Origin: Thalassorhabdus alkalitolerans
GTDB lineage: Bacteria > Bacillota > Bacilli > Bacillales > Marinococcaceae
DNA: 64,000 nt
Reading direction: 5' to 3' (one strand)
NCBI RefSeq assembly: GCF_042656585.1
Contig: NZ_JBHSPG010000023.1
Part shown: positions 18,374 through 26,435 of the stretch, piece after piece
Numbering within the stretch: the stretch's first letter is position 1
Layout: each line of letters opens with the position of its first letter
Notes under the pieces: generated by a model
Told to the model about the DNA's origin: nothing
Database searches by the model: none
The model's input: the letters and a program-made list of their open reading frames with translations, nothing else
Program-made: the position numbers and the translations under genes

Positions 18374-18400
18374 CTCCTATGGAAACATAGGAGTTGTTTT
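18374..18400 (+). terminator. Terminator of miaA-hfq
   Basis: CTCCTATG and CATAGGAG arms around GAAA, followed by TTGTTTT. Confidence 0.85.
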
Positions 18401-18504
18401 CTTGCCAGTTATAAAATTTCACGTACCGTATTTAGTGTAATAATGGTAAATATGTCCGTCTAAGGGGCAGTTCTAACTACCTCCTGTCTAAACAGCCTGA
18501 CACC

Positions 18505-19488
18505 TTACGAGTAGGGTGTCAGGCTGTTGTTTTTACTGGAAGCCGCTTGTTCCACATACTGAATATATTTGGTCAACGTTAAAATAGTACGTAAACCAAG
18601 TTTTTCTTTGACGGCTTCAGGAGGGACACCCTTTGTAAGTTCATTTACTATATACGTATTTCTAAAATGTTGGGCTGAAAGGCCTTTTCTAACCCCGGCT
18701 CTCTCAAGTTCCTGCCTGATCATCTTTTGAATAGCGACCTCAGTAAGCATTTTCGGAGAGTCATTTTCATAAGACCACCGGTATGTTTGTCGTTGAAAAT
18801 CAAAAGCCACGAAGAGGGGATCATTGTCACGCTTAGGACGGACAGCATCAGGAACGGCCCTTAAATATTGAAATATCAATGCCTGATCCTTCCTGGAGAG
18901 GAGTACTTTTCGGCCGTTTCCCGAATCCTTAGGAACCAGGATAACTTTTTGAGAAAGATTGACATCTTTCATTCGCAGATAAGCCACTTCCTGCAACCTG
19001 AGACCATATTTTATAAACAGACGGAGCAACACGATATTACGAGGTGCGAGCAGCGGCCTGGAGGCCTGTTGTTTCACAGACAACCCGGCATCTGAGGAAA
19101 TAGAATCGAGAAGTTGTTTTTCCTCTGAGGGACTGATTAAGTCTTCTTTTTCCAATTCATTATGGACCGCTTCCTCAATATGAAATCCTTCCATTGGGTT
19201 GGAAGAAAGGCGTCCACTGGATTTCAAGTAAGCTCCGTATTGAGCTAGAACAGTTTGAATCCTTTTCAGAGTTCTCAGCTTATATCTTCTTTCCGTCTGC
19301 AGAAAGTGAAAATACTCTTCTATATTTTTTAATGTCAATTCATTTGTTTCGTGCTCGTGATCAGTGACCTCGACGAATCGATTAAAATCTGCAAGGTCAT
19401 ATTTGTAACGCTTAATGGTGCTGTCTCGTTTATCTCTGCTTTTTAAAAAGCGGAGGAACTCCTCGGCAGATGCTGGCAAAGTAGACAT
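18505..19488 (-). CDS. Tyrosine recombinase/integrase family protein
   Basis: 327 residues. An N-terminal SAM-like core-binding domain (residues 1-100) is followed by a catalytic domain with Arg I in YGLRLQEVAYL, a beta-hairpin lysine candidate in KDSGNGRKVLL, and the terminal tyrosine in TKYIQY. By eye the usual HxLRH box reads QHFRN and the usual LGH box reads LGLR, so two catalytic-site positions look substituted. It sits between hfq and spoVK, transcribed away from spoVK, outside the spoVK element. It could be a housekeeping XerC/D-like resolvase relative or a degenerate integrase. The substrate is unknown. Confidence 0.8.
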   Translation of the reverse strand: MSTLPASAEEFLRFLKSRDKRDSTIKRYKYDLADFNRFVEVTDHEHETNELTLKNIEEYFHFLQTERRYKLRTLKRIQTVLAQYGAYLKSSGRLSSNPMEGFHIEEAVHNELEKEDLISPSEEKQLLDSISSDAGLSVKQQASRPLLAPRNIVLLRLFIKYGLRLQEVAYLRMKDVNLSQKVILVPKDSGNGRKVLLSRKDQALIFQYLRAVPDAVRPKRDNDPLFVAFDFQRQTYRWSYENDSPKMLTEVAIQKMIRQELERAGVRKGLSAQHFRNTYIVNELTKGVPPEAVKEKLGLRTILTLTKYIQYVEQAASSKNNSLTPYS

Positions 19489-19632
19489 GCTGCTTGTACC
19501 TCCTTTTCTTTTTTCCTTATTATAGCAAAGGTCTTCAGCTCTTCGTCACCAATTTTTTCATTTTGCGTATGATATGGGTAAACACCCAACCTGCATAACA
19601 GGCTAGTGAAAAGGAAAGCGGGGTGTCAGTCT

Positions 19633-20214
19633 ATGCAGGCTTTTACAAATCGCAGGGAAAATGGGCAAATCCAAGTTCTTTTAAACAGAAGCACTCCTGA
19701 TCAATCGTTGAAAAATAAAAATGAAACACAGGATGTAAGTGGTATAGAAGAACATTACCCTTTGCAGAAAACAGAACAGCGTCTGGATCAGTTAATTGGG
19801 TTAACGAACGTAAAAGAATATATACGAGAATTATATGCCTGGATTTATGTCAATCAATGCAGAAAAGATGCAGGACTGAAAACAGAAAAGCAGAACCTTC
19901 ATATGATCTTTAAAGGAAACCCTGGGACTGGAAAGACAACAGTGGCCCGCATGATGGGTGAAATGTTAAAAGATATGAATGTCCTGTCCAAGGGGCATTT
20001 TATTGAAGCTGAACGAGCGGATCTAGTAGGAGAATATATTGGGCAAACAGCTCAGAAAACAAGGGAGATCATAAAAAAGGCTGTCGGTGGTGTGTTGTTT
20101 ATCGATGAGGCTTATTCTCTGTCTCGCGGTGGGGAAAAGGATTTTGGCAAAGAAGCGATCGATACGTTAGTTAACACTATCGCACGGCTTTTGACTAAAA
20201 CCGTAATCGCATAG
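19633..20214 (+). pseudogene. spoVK: spoVK, 5' part (interrupted by a 20.5-kb element)
   Basis: Encodes residues 1-180 of SpoVK (stage V sporulation protein K), an AAA+ ATPase of the mother cell, then 13 foreign codons and a stop. Walker A GNPGTGKTT is at residues 95-103 and Walker B VLFIDEA at 154-160. The host coding part ends at 20171 in EAIDTLV. ATG 19633 matches the start of B. subtilis SpoVK, and an upstream GTG at 19606 is less likely. The truncated product lacks the arginine-finger half. Joined to 40710-41124 it gives 317 residues, against about 322 in B. subtilis. This is therefore an interrupted gene rather than a dead one. Confidence 0.93.
20168..20171 (+). other. attL core of the spoVK element
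   Basis: TAGT at 20168-20171 is shared with the right junction at 40706-40709. Left of it the sequence encodes conserved SpoVK (GATACGT); right of it the sequence (TAACACTATCGC) is foreign. The crossover must lie within these four bases to restore the frame. Confidence 0.85.
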
Positions 20215-20313
20215 GAAGGGGCGCCGGGAAAAAAGACAAGGGAGAAGGAATCAGGTATACTGAAGTTATACATAAGGATTCAAAAAGTGAGTTGGAGAAT
20301 AGAGGAGTAAAGA

Positions 20314-21249
20314 GTGAGAGAACAACAAACGGCAGGTGTTATCGCTGCGATATCAGCATATTTGCTATGGGGATTTTTACCCTTATATTGGAAATTTTTA
20401 AGTGAGGTTCCTTCAAGTGAAGTGTTAGCCCAGAGAATTATCTGGTCTCTCTTGTTTATGATGGCAGCTTTATTTCTTATGGGCAGGTTAAAAGATGTCC
20501 TGCAGGAAGTAAAAGGGGTTTTTGCATCAAAACAAAAGACTTGGGCTGTGATTTTAGCTTCGCTTTTTATTTCTACAAACTGGTTTATCTTCATATTTGC
20601 TGTAAACAGTGACAGGGTAATTGAGGCAAGTTTAGGGTACTATATTAATCCATTGATCAATGTTTTATTGGCAGCCGTTTTTCTAAAGGAACGACTGACT
20701 ATGGGAGAAAAATCGGCATTTATATTGGCAGCAGCAGGGGTTTTTCTTCTAACAACACAGTACGAAGGCTTTCCATGGGCAGCATTAGCTCTTGCTCTAA
20801 GCTTCGGTTGCTATGGGTTGATAAAAAAAGTAGTGAACCTTGGCGCATGGGCTGGGCTTACCATTGAAACGTTAATGGTCACGCCATTTGCTTTATTATT
20901 TATATTTTTCTTTGTCGACGGAGAAGGATTCATCAGGCATTACGGGATTGAACAATCCTTGCTGTTAATAGGAGCAGGAGCGGTTACGGCAATCCCTTTA
21001 TTGCTGTTTGCTGCTGGGGCAAGGCGGATTTCTTTTTCTTTAGTTGGTTTTTTACAGTATTTGGCTCCTACAATTATGCTGGGGCTAGGGGTATTTCTTT
21101 TTCATGAACCATTTTCTGGTCTTCAGCTGACTTCATTCATCATTATTTGGACAGGATTGTTTATTTTTACAATCTCACGCTCAGCAGTTTTTCGAAAGGA
21201 GAAAAGGAAGAAGCGTGACATACAAAGGGAAACAAAAATGTCCGGCTGA
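20314..21249 (+). CDS. rarD: RarD-type EamA family transporter
   Basis: 311 residues with ten predicted membrane helices and two EamA repeats. SAYLLWGFLPLYWKFL at the N-terminus and NPLINVLLAAVFLKERL near residue 115 are diagnostic of RarD. RarD proteins are inner-membrane drug/metabolite exporters with no settled substrate. It starts at GTG 20314 behind AGAGGAG. It is the first gene inside the element, and TATACTGAAGTTATACAT about 50 bases upstream could contain its promoter. Confidence 0.88.
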   Translation: MREQQTAGVIAAISAYLLWGFLPLYWKFLSEVPSSEVLAQRIIWSLLFMMAALFLMGRLKDVLQEVKGVFASKQKTWAVILASLFISTNWFIFIFAVNSDRVIEASLGYYINPLINVLLAAVFLKERLTMGEKSAFILAAAGVFLLTTQYEGFPWAALALALSFGCYGLIKKVVNLGAWAGLTIETLMVTPFALLFIFFFVDGEGFIRHYGIEQSLLLIGAGAVTAIPLLLFAAGARRISFSLVGFLQYLAPTIMLGLGVFLFHEPFSGLQLTSFIIIWTGLFIFTISRSAVFRKEKRKKRDIQRETKMSG

Positions 21250-21272
21250 CTGCTAATGATAATTAATTTAAT

Positions 21273-21301
21273 TTGATAATAATTATAAATAGTGATATAA
21301 T
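21273..21301 (+). promoter_or_regulatory. dps promoter with overlapping PerR box
   Basis: A -35 TTGATA (21273-21278), a 17-base spacer and a perfect -10 TATAAT (21296-21301). TGATAATAATTATAA at 21274-21288 matches the PerR consensus TTATAATNATTATAA at all but one defined position and covers the -35 and spacer. Metal-bound PerR would block the promoter until peroxide oxidises it, as at mrgA of B. subtilis. Confidence 0.8.
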
Positions 21302-21337
21302 GTAATAGAAAATAAGAAAACTTGAGGGGGATATCTC

Positions 21338-21778
21338 ATGTCAAATGAACTAATTAATGGACTAAACACTCAATTAGCAAACTGGAATGTTTTGTACGCA
21401 AAGCTTCATAATTATCACTGGAACGTAACGGGCAGTGACTTTTTTACACTCCATGCAAAGTTTGAAGAATTTTACAATGAGGCAGGCACATATATAGACG
21501 AAATAGCTGAAAGAATATTAACAATCAATGGAAGACCGATTGCTACACTGAAGGAATACCTTGAGCATTCCACAATAGAGGAAGCATCTGGAACAGAAGA
21601 TTCAAAGGAAATGGTAAAGGCTGTAGTTAATGATTTTACTCACTTGATAACAGAGGCAAACGATGTGATTGAGAATGCTGAAGGCAATAATGACGAGTCT
21701 ACAGCAGATATGTTTATTCAGATAAAAACATCCTTAGAGCAGCATACATGGATGTTGAATGCCTTCCTGGGAAAGTAA
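21338..21778 (+). CDS. dps: Dps/MrgA family DNA-protecting ferritin-like protein
   Basis: 146 residues, the standard length. A dodecameric miniferritin that oxidises Fe(II) with peroxide and shields DNA. The ferroxidase ligands are in the first helices: YHWNVTG (His), then DFFTLHAKFEEFY and YIDEIAERIL. GAGGGGGA precedes the ATG. The upstream promoter carries a PerR-type operator, so peroxide induction is likely. A strong terminator follows. Confidence 0.95.
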   Translation: MSNELINGLNTQLANWNVLYAKLHNYHWNVTGSDFFTLHAKFEEFYNEAGTYIDEIAERILTINGRPIATLKEYLEHSTIEEASGTEDSKEMVKAVVNDFTHLITEANDVIENAEGNNDESTADMFIQIKTSLEQHTWMLNAFLGK

Positions 21779-21788
21779 ATGTCTAACG

Positions 21789-21818
21789 GACTTTTGCGTT
21801 ACGCAAAAGTCTTTTTTT
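21789..21818 (+). terminator. Terminator of dps
   Basis: GACTTTTGCGT with its perfect complement, followed by seven Ts. Confidence 0.9.
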
Positions 21819-21935
21819 GTGGGTTTTTCTCTTCGGGGATAGTTTGAACAATGATCGCGAGGGAACATAAATGTATTATTATAGGCATGTGCCTTTTTTC
21901 CATTCATACAATGAAGTATGAATGGGGGTGGGTGT

Positions 21936-22865
21936 GTGGAAAAGGTACTCTTATTTGCAGATCCGGGTATAGATGATTCCGTGGCGATCATATATGCACT
22001 GCTTCATCCTAGTATTGACGTCATTGGAATTGTAGCAGGTTACGGGAATGTGGAGAGAGACCAGGCTGTTCAAAATGCAGCGTATCTCATATCTTTAGCA
22101 GGGAGAAGTGAGATTCCTCTCTTTGCAGGAAGCGAATACCCTTTAACAGGAGAGGTTGCCCCTTATTATCCTGAAATTCATGGAGAAGAAGGACTCGGTC
22201 CCATTGTCCCTCCAGAAGGCATTCCTGCAGAATTGCTTCCTTTTACCGAGCTGTTTCCTTTGATAGAAAAGCATAAAGAAGAGTTAACGATTATTGATAT
22301 AGGAAGGTCTACTTCCTTGGCACTGGCATTTGTATTGCAAAATGAGTTAATGAGTGCAGTGAAACGGTTTATCATTATGGGAGGAGCCTTTCTAGTTCCT
22401 GGCAATGTCACTCCACTTGCTGAAGCAAACTTCTTCATTGATCCTGTTGCCACTCAGGTGATCTTAACGAGAGCTCGTCCTCTTACCATTATATCCTTAA
22501 ACGTGACCAGCTACGCATTAGTCACAGATGACATGATTGAAGAAGTTACCGAAACTAATTATAATCCTTTTACGTTTTTAATGAGGCCCGTTTTCGATTA
22601 TTATGCTTCTGCCTATCAGGAGCTTGCACCAGGGATTAAAGGTGCACCTTTTCATGACGTGGCAGCTGTTATGGCTTCACAGTATAATGGAATATTTGAT
22701 TTTATTAAAAAGGATGTCAGCATTTCGTTAGAGGGAGAAACGAGAGGGTTAAGTATAGCTGACTTCAGGCCGGGGGCCGAGGCAGGAGATATTAGCATTG
22801 CTGTCACTATGGATTACCCGAGTTTTAGAAACTCCTTTGTCGATGTATTAAAAAGAAGGTTGTAA
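21936..22865 (+). CDS. Nucleoside hydrolase (IunH-like), divergent metal site
   Basis: 309 residues. Nucleoside hydrolases cleave the N-glycosidic bond of ribonucleosides using Ca2+ held by a DxDxxxDD motif. Here the motif reads FADPGIDD, so the first aspartate position looks like phenylalanine. MGGAF (central), EANFFIDP and HDVAAV near residue 240 are conserved. The GTG at 21936 is chosen because it follows GGGGGTG at a normal distance and gives MEKVLLFADPG; an ATG at 21918 would be too long. A variant subfamily with altered activity is possible. Confidence 0.85.
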   Translation: MEKVLLFADPGIDDSVAIIYALLHPSIDVIGIVAGYGNVERDQAVQNAAYLISLAGRSEIPLFAGSEYPLTGEVAPYYPEIHGEEGLGPIVPPEGIPAELLPFTELFPLIEKHKEELTIIDIGRSTSLALAFVLQNELMSAVKRFIIMGGAFLVPGNVTPLAEANFFIDPVATQVILTRARPLTIISLNVTSYALVTDDMIEEVTETNYNPFTFLMRPVFDYYASAYQELAPGIKGAPFHDVAAVMASQYNGIFDFIKKDVSISLEGETRGLSIADFRPGAEAGDISIAVTMDYPSFRNSFVDVLKRRL

Positions 22866-22880
22866 GAGTTTACTTATAGA

Positions 22881-22906
22881 AAAGACGCTCTTTTAAGAGC
22901 GTCTTT
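22881..22906. terminator. Bidirectional terminator
   Basis: AAAGACGCTCTT and its perfect complement lie between the convergent nucleoside hydrolase and RsbR-like genes, with A and T tails on both sides. Confidence 0.85.
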
Positions 22907-22909
22907 GTA

Positions 22910-23785
22910 CTATGTATTTTGTTTTTGCTTAGTAAGGCGTTCAGCGATCGATGAGGAAGAAGTATCTAAATCATAACGGATACCTATTTCCACTAAAGCC
23001 TGCTGTAAGGTAGCAAATGTTTTAACATTGGAGAAGTTAACCCCTAACGAGACAACTGTTTGGGCAATAGCAGGGCTTAGTCCGGTTAAGATAGCTTCTA
23101 CCCCAAGAAGTCGAAGGGCGTTGATGACCTGGAAGATGTGATGGGAAACCATAGTATCTACCATTGGGACGCCGGAGACATCAATAATTAAATACTTTAG
23201 TTTTAATTCTCTGCTTTGCTCTAGTGATTTTTCCATGACCATTTTTGCGCGGTGAGTATCGATTTCACCTGTTATCGGCAAAACGGCAATATTCCCTGCA
23301 ATAGGTACCACTGGAACTGACAACTCCTGAATCGACTCCTGGGCGGCCTCCATTAGCCGTTCGTTTTGTTGTACGTAATGCTGGCTGTAAATCTTCATTA
23401 TCTCTTCCAAAATAACGTCAACATTCTTTGTAGCTTGTAGTACAGTGGAGGCAGAAATATCGCTTTCCTTAATTTGTGTTTCAAAAAAGTCCCATAAGAG
23501 ACTTCTGTACTTTGGCAGATTATTCATTGCTTCATCTACAGACAAACCAAACGAAACAGTGTTCTCAGCAATTGACTTCATCCAGGGGCGTACTTCTTTT
23601 AACACAGTATCTTCATCTTTAGTAAAAATGTCCCCAAAAAATTGAAATAATTCAATTCTCCACTTTTTTATTTTCTCATCATCTAAGTAGGAACGGCCGC
23701 TAGTTATTTTTTCCGTAATGCTCTCTGCAAATACTTCTTTCTCGTTTATGATCTTCTCTCCAAGTAATTTGAGATCATTTGACAT
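22910..23785 (-). CDS. RsbR-type STAS domain stress regulator, paralogue 1
   Basis: 291 residues. An N-terminal helical domain (about 1-150), then a STAS domain starting VPVVPIAGNIAVLPI. Both threonines that RsbT phosphorylates in RsbR proteins can be seen in context: GEIDTHRA and VPMVDTMVSHH. RsbR paralogues form the 1.8-MDa stressosome with RsbS and control sigma-B activation. No rsbS or rsbT lies nearby, so it would join a stressosome encoded elsewhere. ATG at 23785 follows GGAGGG. A second paralogue is at 32169. Confidence 0.88.
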   Translation of the reverse strand: MSNDLKLLGEKIINEKEVFAESITEKITSGRSYLDDEKIKKWRIELFQFFGDIFTKDEDTVLKEVRPWMKSIAENTVSFGLSVDEAMNNLPKYRSLLWDFFETQIKESDISASTVLQATKNVDVILEEIMKIYSQHYVQQNERLMEAAQESIQELSVPVVPIAGNIAVLPITGEIDTHRAKMVMEKSLEQSRELKLKYLIIDVSGVPMVDTMVSHHIFQVINALRLLGVEAILTGLSPAIAQTVVSLGVNFSNVKTFATLQQALVEIGIRYDLDTSSSSIAERLTKQKQNT

Positions 23786-23960
23786 GTTATCCCTCCTTTC
23801 TATTCTATAGCCATTTTAAAGAAAACATAACAGAATTACAAAAGAGAAGGATGACTCGATGTGAGTTTCTACTTGAGATAAATGTCACGTAAGAAGTGAA
23901 AAAGGGCTCAGCGTCCGTTTTTATTGCTTGTAAGGAACGCTGAACCTTAAGTATGAAAAA

Positions 23961-24036
23961 TGGCTCCACCAGCAGGACTCGAACCTGCGACATATCGGTT
24001 AACAGCCGACCACTCTACCAGCTGAGTTATGGTGGA
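23961..24036 (-). tRNA. tRNA-Asn (GTT)
   Basis: A complete 76-base cloverleaf with encoded CCA. Acceptor TCCACCA pairs with TGGTGGA; the D arm is ACTCAGCTGGTAGAGT; the anticodon stem-loop GTCGG-CTGTTAA-CCGAT has anticodon GTT (complement of 24001-24003); the T arm is GCAGG-TTCGAGT-CCTGC. It is a lone tRNA inside the spoVK element, downstream of an RsbR-like gene and not in a tRNA cluster. Its stem sequences look unlike the usual Bacillus tRNA-Asn, suggesting a cargo copy. Confidence 0.95.
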
Positions 24037-24150
24037 ACGTTGTTAACTTTGAGCTGCCTTAGTATCTTATCCACCTTATAATTTTTTATACAAGAAAACA
24101 ATAAGCAAGGGTTACTATAGTCCTGAAATAATTTTTCTCTTTTCTCAAAT

Positions 24151-24176
24151 GATTAGAAATAACATGTCCCGGGTAC
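24151..24176 (+). promoter_or_regulatory. Possible sigma-B promoter of the YflT-like gene
   Basis: GATTAG, 14 bases, then GGGTAC resembles the sigma-B consensus GTTTAA-N14-GGGTAT (4 of 6 and 5 of 6). It ends about 54 bases before the ATG of a gene whose relatives are general stress genes. Confidence 0.4.
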
Positions 24177-24229
24177 ACGCAGTAATGTAGACACACCAAA
24201 CACTTACACATTAAAAGGAGGATTACGTC

Positions 24230-24790
24230 ATGGATAAGAAGATTATTGGTGGAGTATTTAGAAATGAACAAGATGCGGTAAATGCTATTGAAGGATTAGA
24301 AAAAAACGGGTATAACAAAGATGATATTTCAATTTTTGTAAAAAATGATGAAGATGCGGATGCAATTGAGGATAAAACAGATGCCAATGTAACGGATAAT
24401 GCTGATGACAATAACCGTGGCAAAGGTGCAGGGAAAGGACTTGGAATTGGTGCAGGAAGCGGTGCTGTATTAGGCGGCATAGCAGGTCTTGGCGTTCTGG
24501 CGATCCCTGGTATTGGACCAATTGCTGCAGTAGGTCCGATTGCAGCTGCAATCGAAGGTGGTGCAATTGGTGCAGCAGGCGGCGGTATTGTTGGTGCCCT
24601 TACTGGAGCTGGCATTCCGGAAGAAGAAGCGAAAGAATATGATAAGTATCTTGAAGAGGGAAATATTCTTGTACTAGTTGAAGCAGACGAAAAGCAAGAA
24701 TCATCTGTTTATGATACCTTTACCACTCATAATACAGTAAATACAGATATGTATCCTGATTATGCTGGCAGAGACAAAAATAACTTTTAA
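24230..24790 (+). CDS. General stress protein 17M-like (YflT domain)
   Basis: 186 residues. The N-terminal YflT domain reads IIGGVFRNEQDAVNAIEGLE and is followed by an acidic linker, then a glycine-rich segment (GAGKGLGIGAGSGAVLGGIAG and a second similar run) that looks like a glycine-zipper pair of membrane-associated helices, residues about 65-130. The C-terminal part includes GIPEEEAKEYDKYLEEGNILV. YflT-domain proteins are sigma-B-dependent stress proteins of unknown mechanism. AAAAGGAGG precedes the ATG. Confidence 0.85.
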   Translation: MDKKIIGGVFRNEQDAVNAIEGLEKNGYNKDDISIFVKNDEDADAIEDKTDANVTDNADDNNRGKGAGKGLGIGAGSGAVLGGIAGLGVLAIPGIGPIAAVGPIAAAIEGGAIGAAGGGIVGALTGAGIPEEEAKEYDKYLEEGNILVLVEADEKQESSVYDTFTTHNTVNTDMYPDYAGRDKNNF

Positions 24791-24830
24791 TCGGCCATTG
24801 AAATAATAACTGAATCAAAAGAAGAAAGAG

Positions 24831-25020
24831 GCTGGGACATAACCCAGCTAATAAGAAGGGCCCTCACCATCCGGTGAGAGCCTTTTCTTGTCTCCAGCAT
24901 TTTAGTAGTTGCTTGTTCAAAAATACTCTCTTGCACCTAAAGGCAGAAGTGCGATATTCATTCAGCTTCATTTCATTCGTTTTCTTCCCGCCGGATAGCC
25001 AAACAGTTTTGAATCAAAAA
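24831..25020 (+). repeat. GCTGGGACA-type intergenic repeat, copy A (partly deleted)
   Basis: This stretch aligns with the complement of 57562-57844: GCTGGGACA, CCTCACCAT, GGTGAGAGC, TTGTTCAAA, CACCTAAAGGCA and AGTTTTGAATC occur in the same order. Copy A lacks an internal block present in copy B. The hairpin GGCCCTCACC/GGTGAGAGCC at 24859-24882 probably also ends transcription of the gene at 24230. No gene is found between 24791 and 25139. Confidence 0.65.
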
Positions 25021-25092
25021 AACCATTATTAAAAGATGATAATTGGCGCCTTATTTATTTAGGTGATACAGTTTTGTTCCCAATTCTTTTTT

Positions 25093-25120
25093 CCTTCCTA
25101 CAGGTTTTACTATAGGAAGG
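25093..25120 (-). terminator. Terminator of the universal stress gene
   Basis: CCTTCCTA and TAGGAAGG arms; on the minus strand the stem is followed by AAAAAAG-type sequence, so termination is probable but the T run is weak. Confidence 0.5.
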
Positions 25121-25139
25121 GGTGAGGCAAAGAAAAAAT

Positions 25140-25583
25140 TTATTCGCCTTTTCTCACCAGCAACACATCACATGAGGCCCGTCTTGCGATATTTTCAGAT
25201 ACACTTCCTATCAAGAATCGCTCTGCAGCATTCAATCCTGTAGCTCCAACGACAATAAGATCAGCATGATAAAGAGGGGCAATGCTTTTTGTGATTTTAA
25301 TTTTAGGAGAACCAAAATCCAAGGCAGTAGAAACATTTTCTATTCCTGCTGCTTCTGCTTCCAGCTTGTATTGCTCCAATAATTCTTTCCCGTATTCCTC
25401 AGCTTTTGATACAACTGTTCGGTCATATTGTTCAATGGTGGCAAATACTCTGGTGTCAATAATATGAGTAATGATAAGATTTGCTTCACTTTCTTTTGCT
25501 ATAGAAATAGCTTTCTTTAAAGCGAGCTTAGCTTCCTCGGAACCATCTACAGCTGTCACGATATTTTTATAATTTGACATCAT
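25140..25583 (-). CDS. Universal stress protein (UspA family)
   Basis: 147 residues. A classic ATP-binding Usp fold: NIVTAVDGSEEAKLAL at the start and GATGLNAAERFLIGSVSENIARRASCDVLLVR at the end, which contains the G-2x-G-9x-G(S/T) nucleotide motif. Usp proteins promote survival in stationary phase and under oxygen limitation. ATG 25583 is chosen behind AAGGAG with 8-base spacing. An Fnr-type box is centred about 41.5 bases upstream of a likely start site, which suggests Fnr activation under anaerobiosis. Confidence 0.93.
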   Translation of the reverse strand: MMSNYKNIVTAVDGSEEAKLALKKAISIAKESEANLIITHIIDTRVFATIEQYDRTVVSKAEEYGKELLEQYKLEAEAAGIENVSTALDFGSPKIKITKSIAPLYHADLIVVGATGLNAAERFLIGSVSENIARRASCDVLLVRKGE

Positions 25584-25643
25584 TGAAATCACTCCTTATT
25601 TGTTATCCTTTGCTTTATCCTACACAACAATCAAGCCTTCTAT

Positions 25644-25659
25644 AGTGAGAAAGATCACA
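25644..25659 (-). promoter_or_regulatory. Fnr/CRP-type box upstream of usp
   Basis: On the minus strand TGTGATCTTTCTCACT matches TGTGA-N6-TCACA at 9 of 10 positions. TAGGAT at 25617-25622 is a possible -10. This places the box centre near -41.5, the position of class II activators. Confidence 0.65.
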
Positions 25660-25685
25660 TGACTTTGCTTTTTTCTAGTGAACGT

Positions 25686-26435
25686 TTATAACCTGCAAAT
25701 TTCTAACGGGCATGTTGATGGGCAGCCGCAAATTTTCTTAAGTTCACATAGGTTCTTTATAATAATGACTCCATTATCCATAGAGAGTATTCCTTCATTT
25801 TTCCAGGAGTTAAGTGTTCGATTGACACTTTCTCTCGTTAAACCAATAAATTCTCCTATTTCAGTATTAGTTAATTTGATTTTTAACCTGATACCATCTG
25901 TGTCAACTATTCCATACGTATTACTCATGCGTATTAACGTAGAAGCCAAAGCGCCGCTTTTTCCATATAAGAGGAGGTCCCTGATCTTTGTTTCATTTTG
26001 TCTATTTGTCATACTAAGCCAGTTCATGTATTCCACAGCAAACATGCCAATATTTTGTAAAAGAGCTTCAACCTCTTTTTTATGAATGAACGCTACTTTG
26101 CAGTCTTCAATAATTTCACTGCTGGCATTGTGAACCTCTTCGGAGAACCCAAACTCTCCTAGAAGGTCCCCTTTTTGCTTTAAAGCCATGGTAATTTCCT
26201 TTCCATCTTCCATCGTTCTTTTCAGTTTTACTTTTCCTGAATAAATATAATACAGTTGATCAGCGTGATCACCTTCCATATATAGAAAGCTTCCTTTTTT
26301 AAACGTTCTTGGCGAGGAAAATTTATTTTTAAGGTGTTGAAAATTGGTATCGGACAGGTAGTGATGAATCGTTCCGGTTCCTTGTATTTTTTGACTCTCC
26401 TGAAAACGATTTATCTCTTGAACAGTTATAGCCAT
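25686..26435 (-). CDS. fnr: Fnr-like Crp/Fnr family regulator
   Basis: 249 residues. A cyclic-nucleotide-binding-like beta barrel (FKKGSFLYMEGDHADQLYYI near residue 45) is followed by a winged helix with TNTEIGEFIGLTRESVNRTL. The C-terminus ends CGCPSTCPLEICRL, cysteines 236, 238, 242 and 247, resembling the C-terminal cysteine cluster that binds a 4Fe-4S centre in B. subtilis Fnr. It would activate anaerobic genes when oxygen is absent. The ATG at 26435 fits GGGAG spacing better than that at 26444. Downstream usp and its own upstream region carry Fnr-like boxes. Confidence 0.88.
   Translation of the reverse strand: MAITVQEINRFQESQKIQGTGTIHHYLSDTNFQHLKNKFSSPRTFKKGSFLYMEGDHADQLYYIYSGKVKLKRTMEDGKEITMALKQKGDLLGEFGFSEEVHNASSEIIEDCKVAFIHKKEVEALLQNIGMFAVEYMNWLSMTNRQNETKIRDLLLYGKSGALASTLIRMSNTYGIVDTDGIRLKIKLTNTEIGEFIGLTRESVNRTLNSWKNEGILSMDNGVIIIKNLCELKKICGCPSTCPLEICRL

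Noticed and set aside
18490..18503. AAACAGCCTGACAC also found at 38664-38677
   Set aside because: It could look like a mobile-element end, but the first copy is part of a terminator-like hairpin at the end of the tyrosine recombinase gene and the second has no partner; probably chance.
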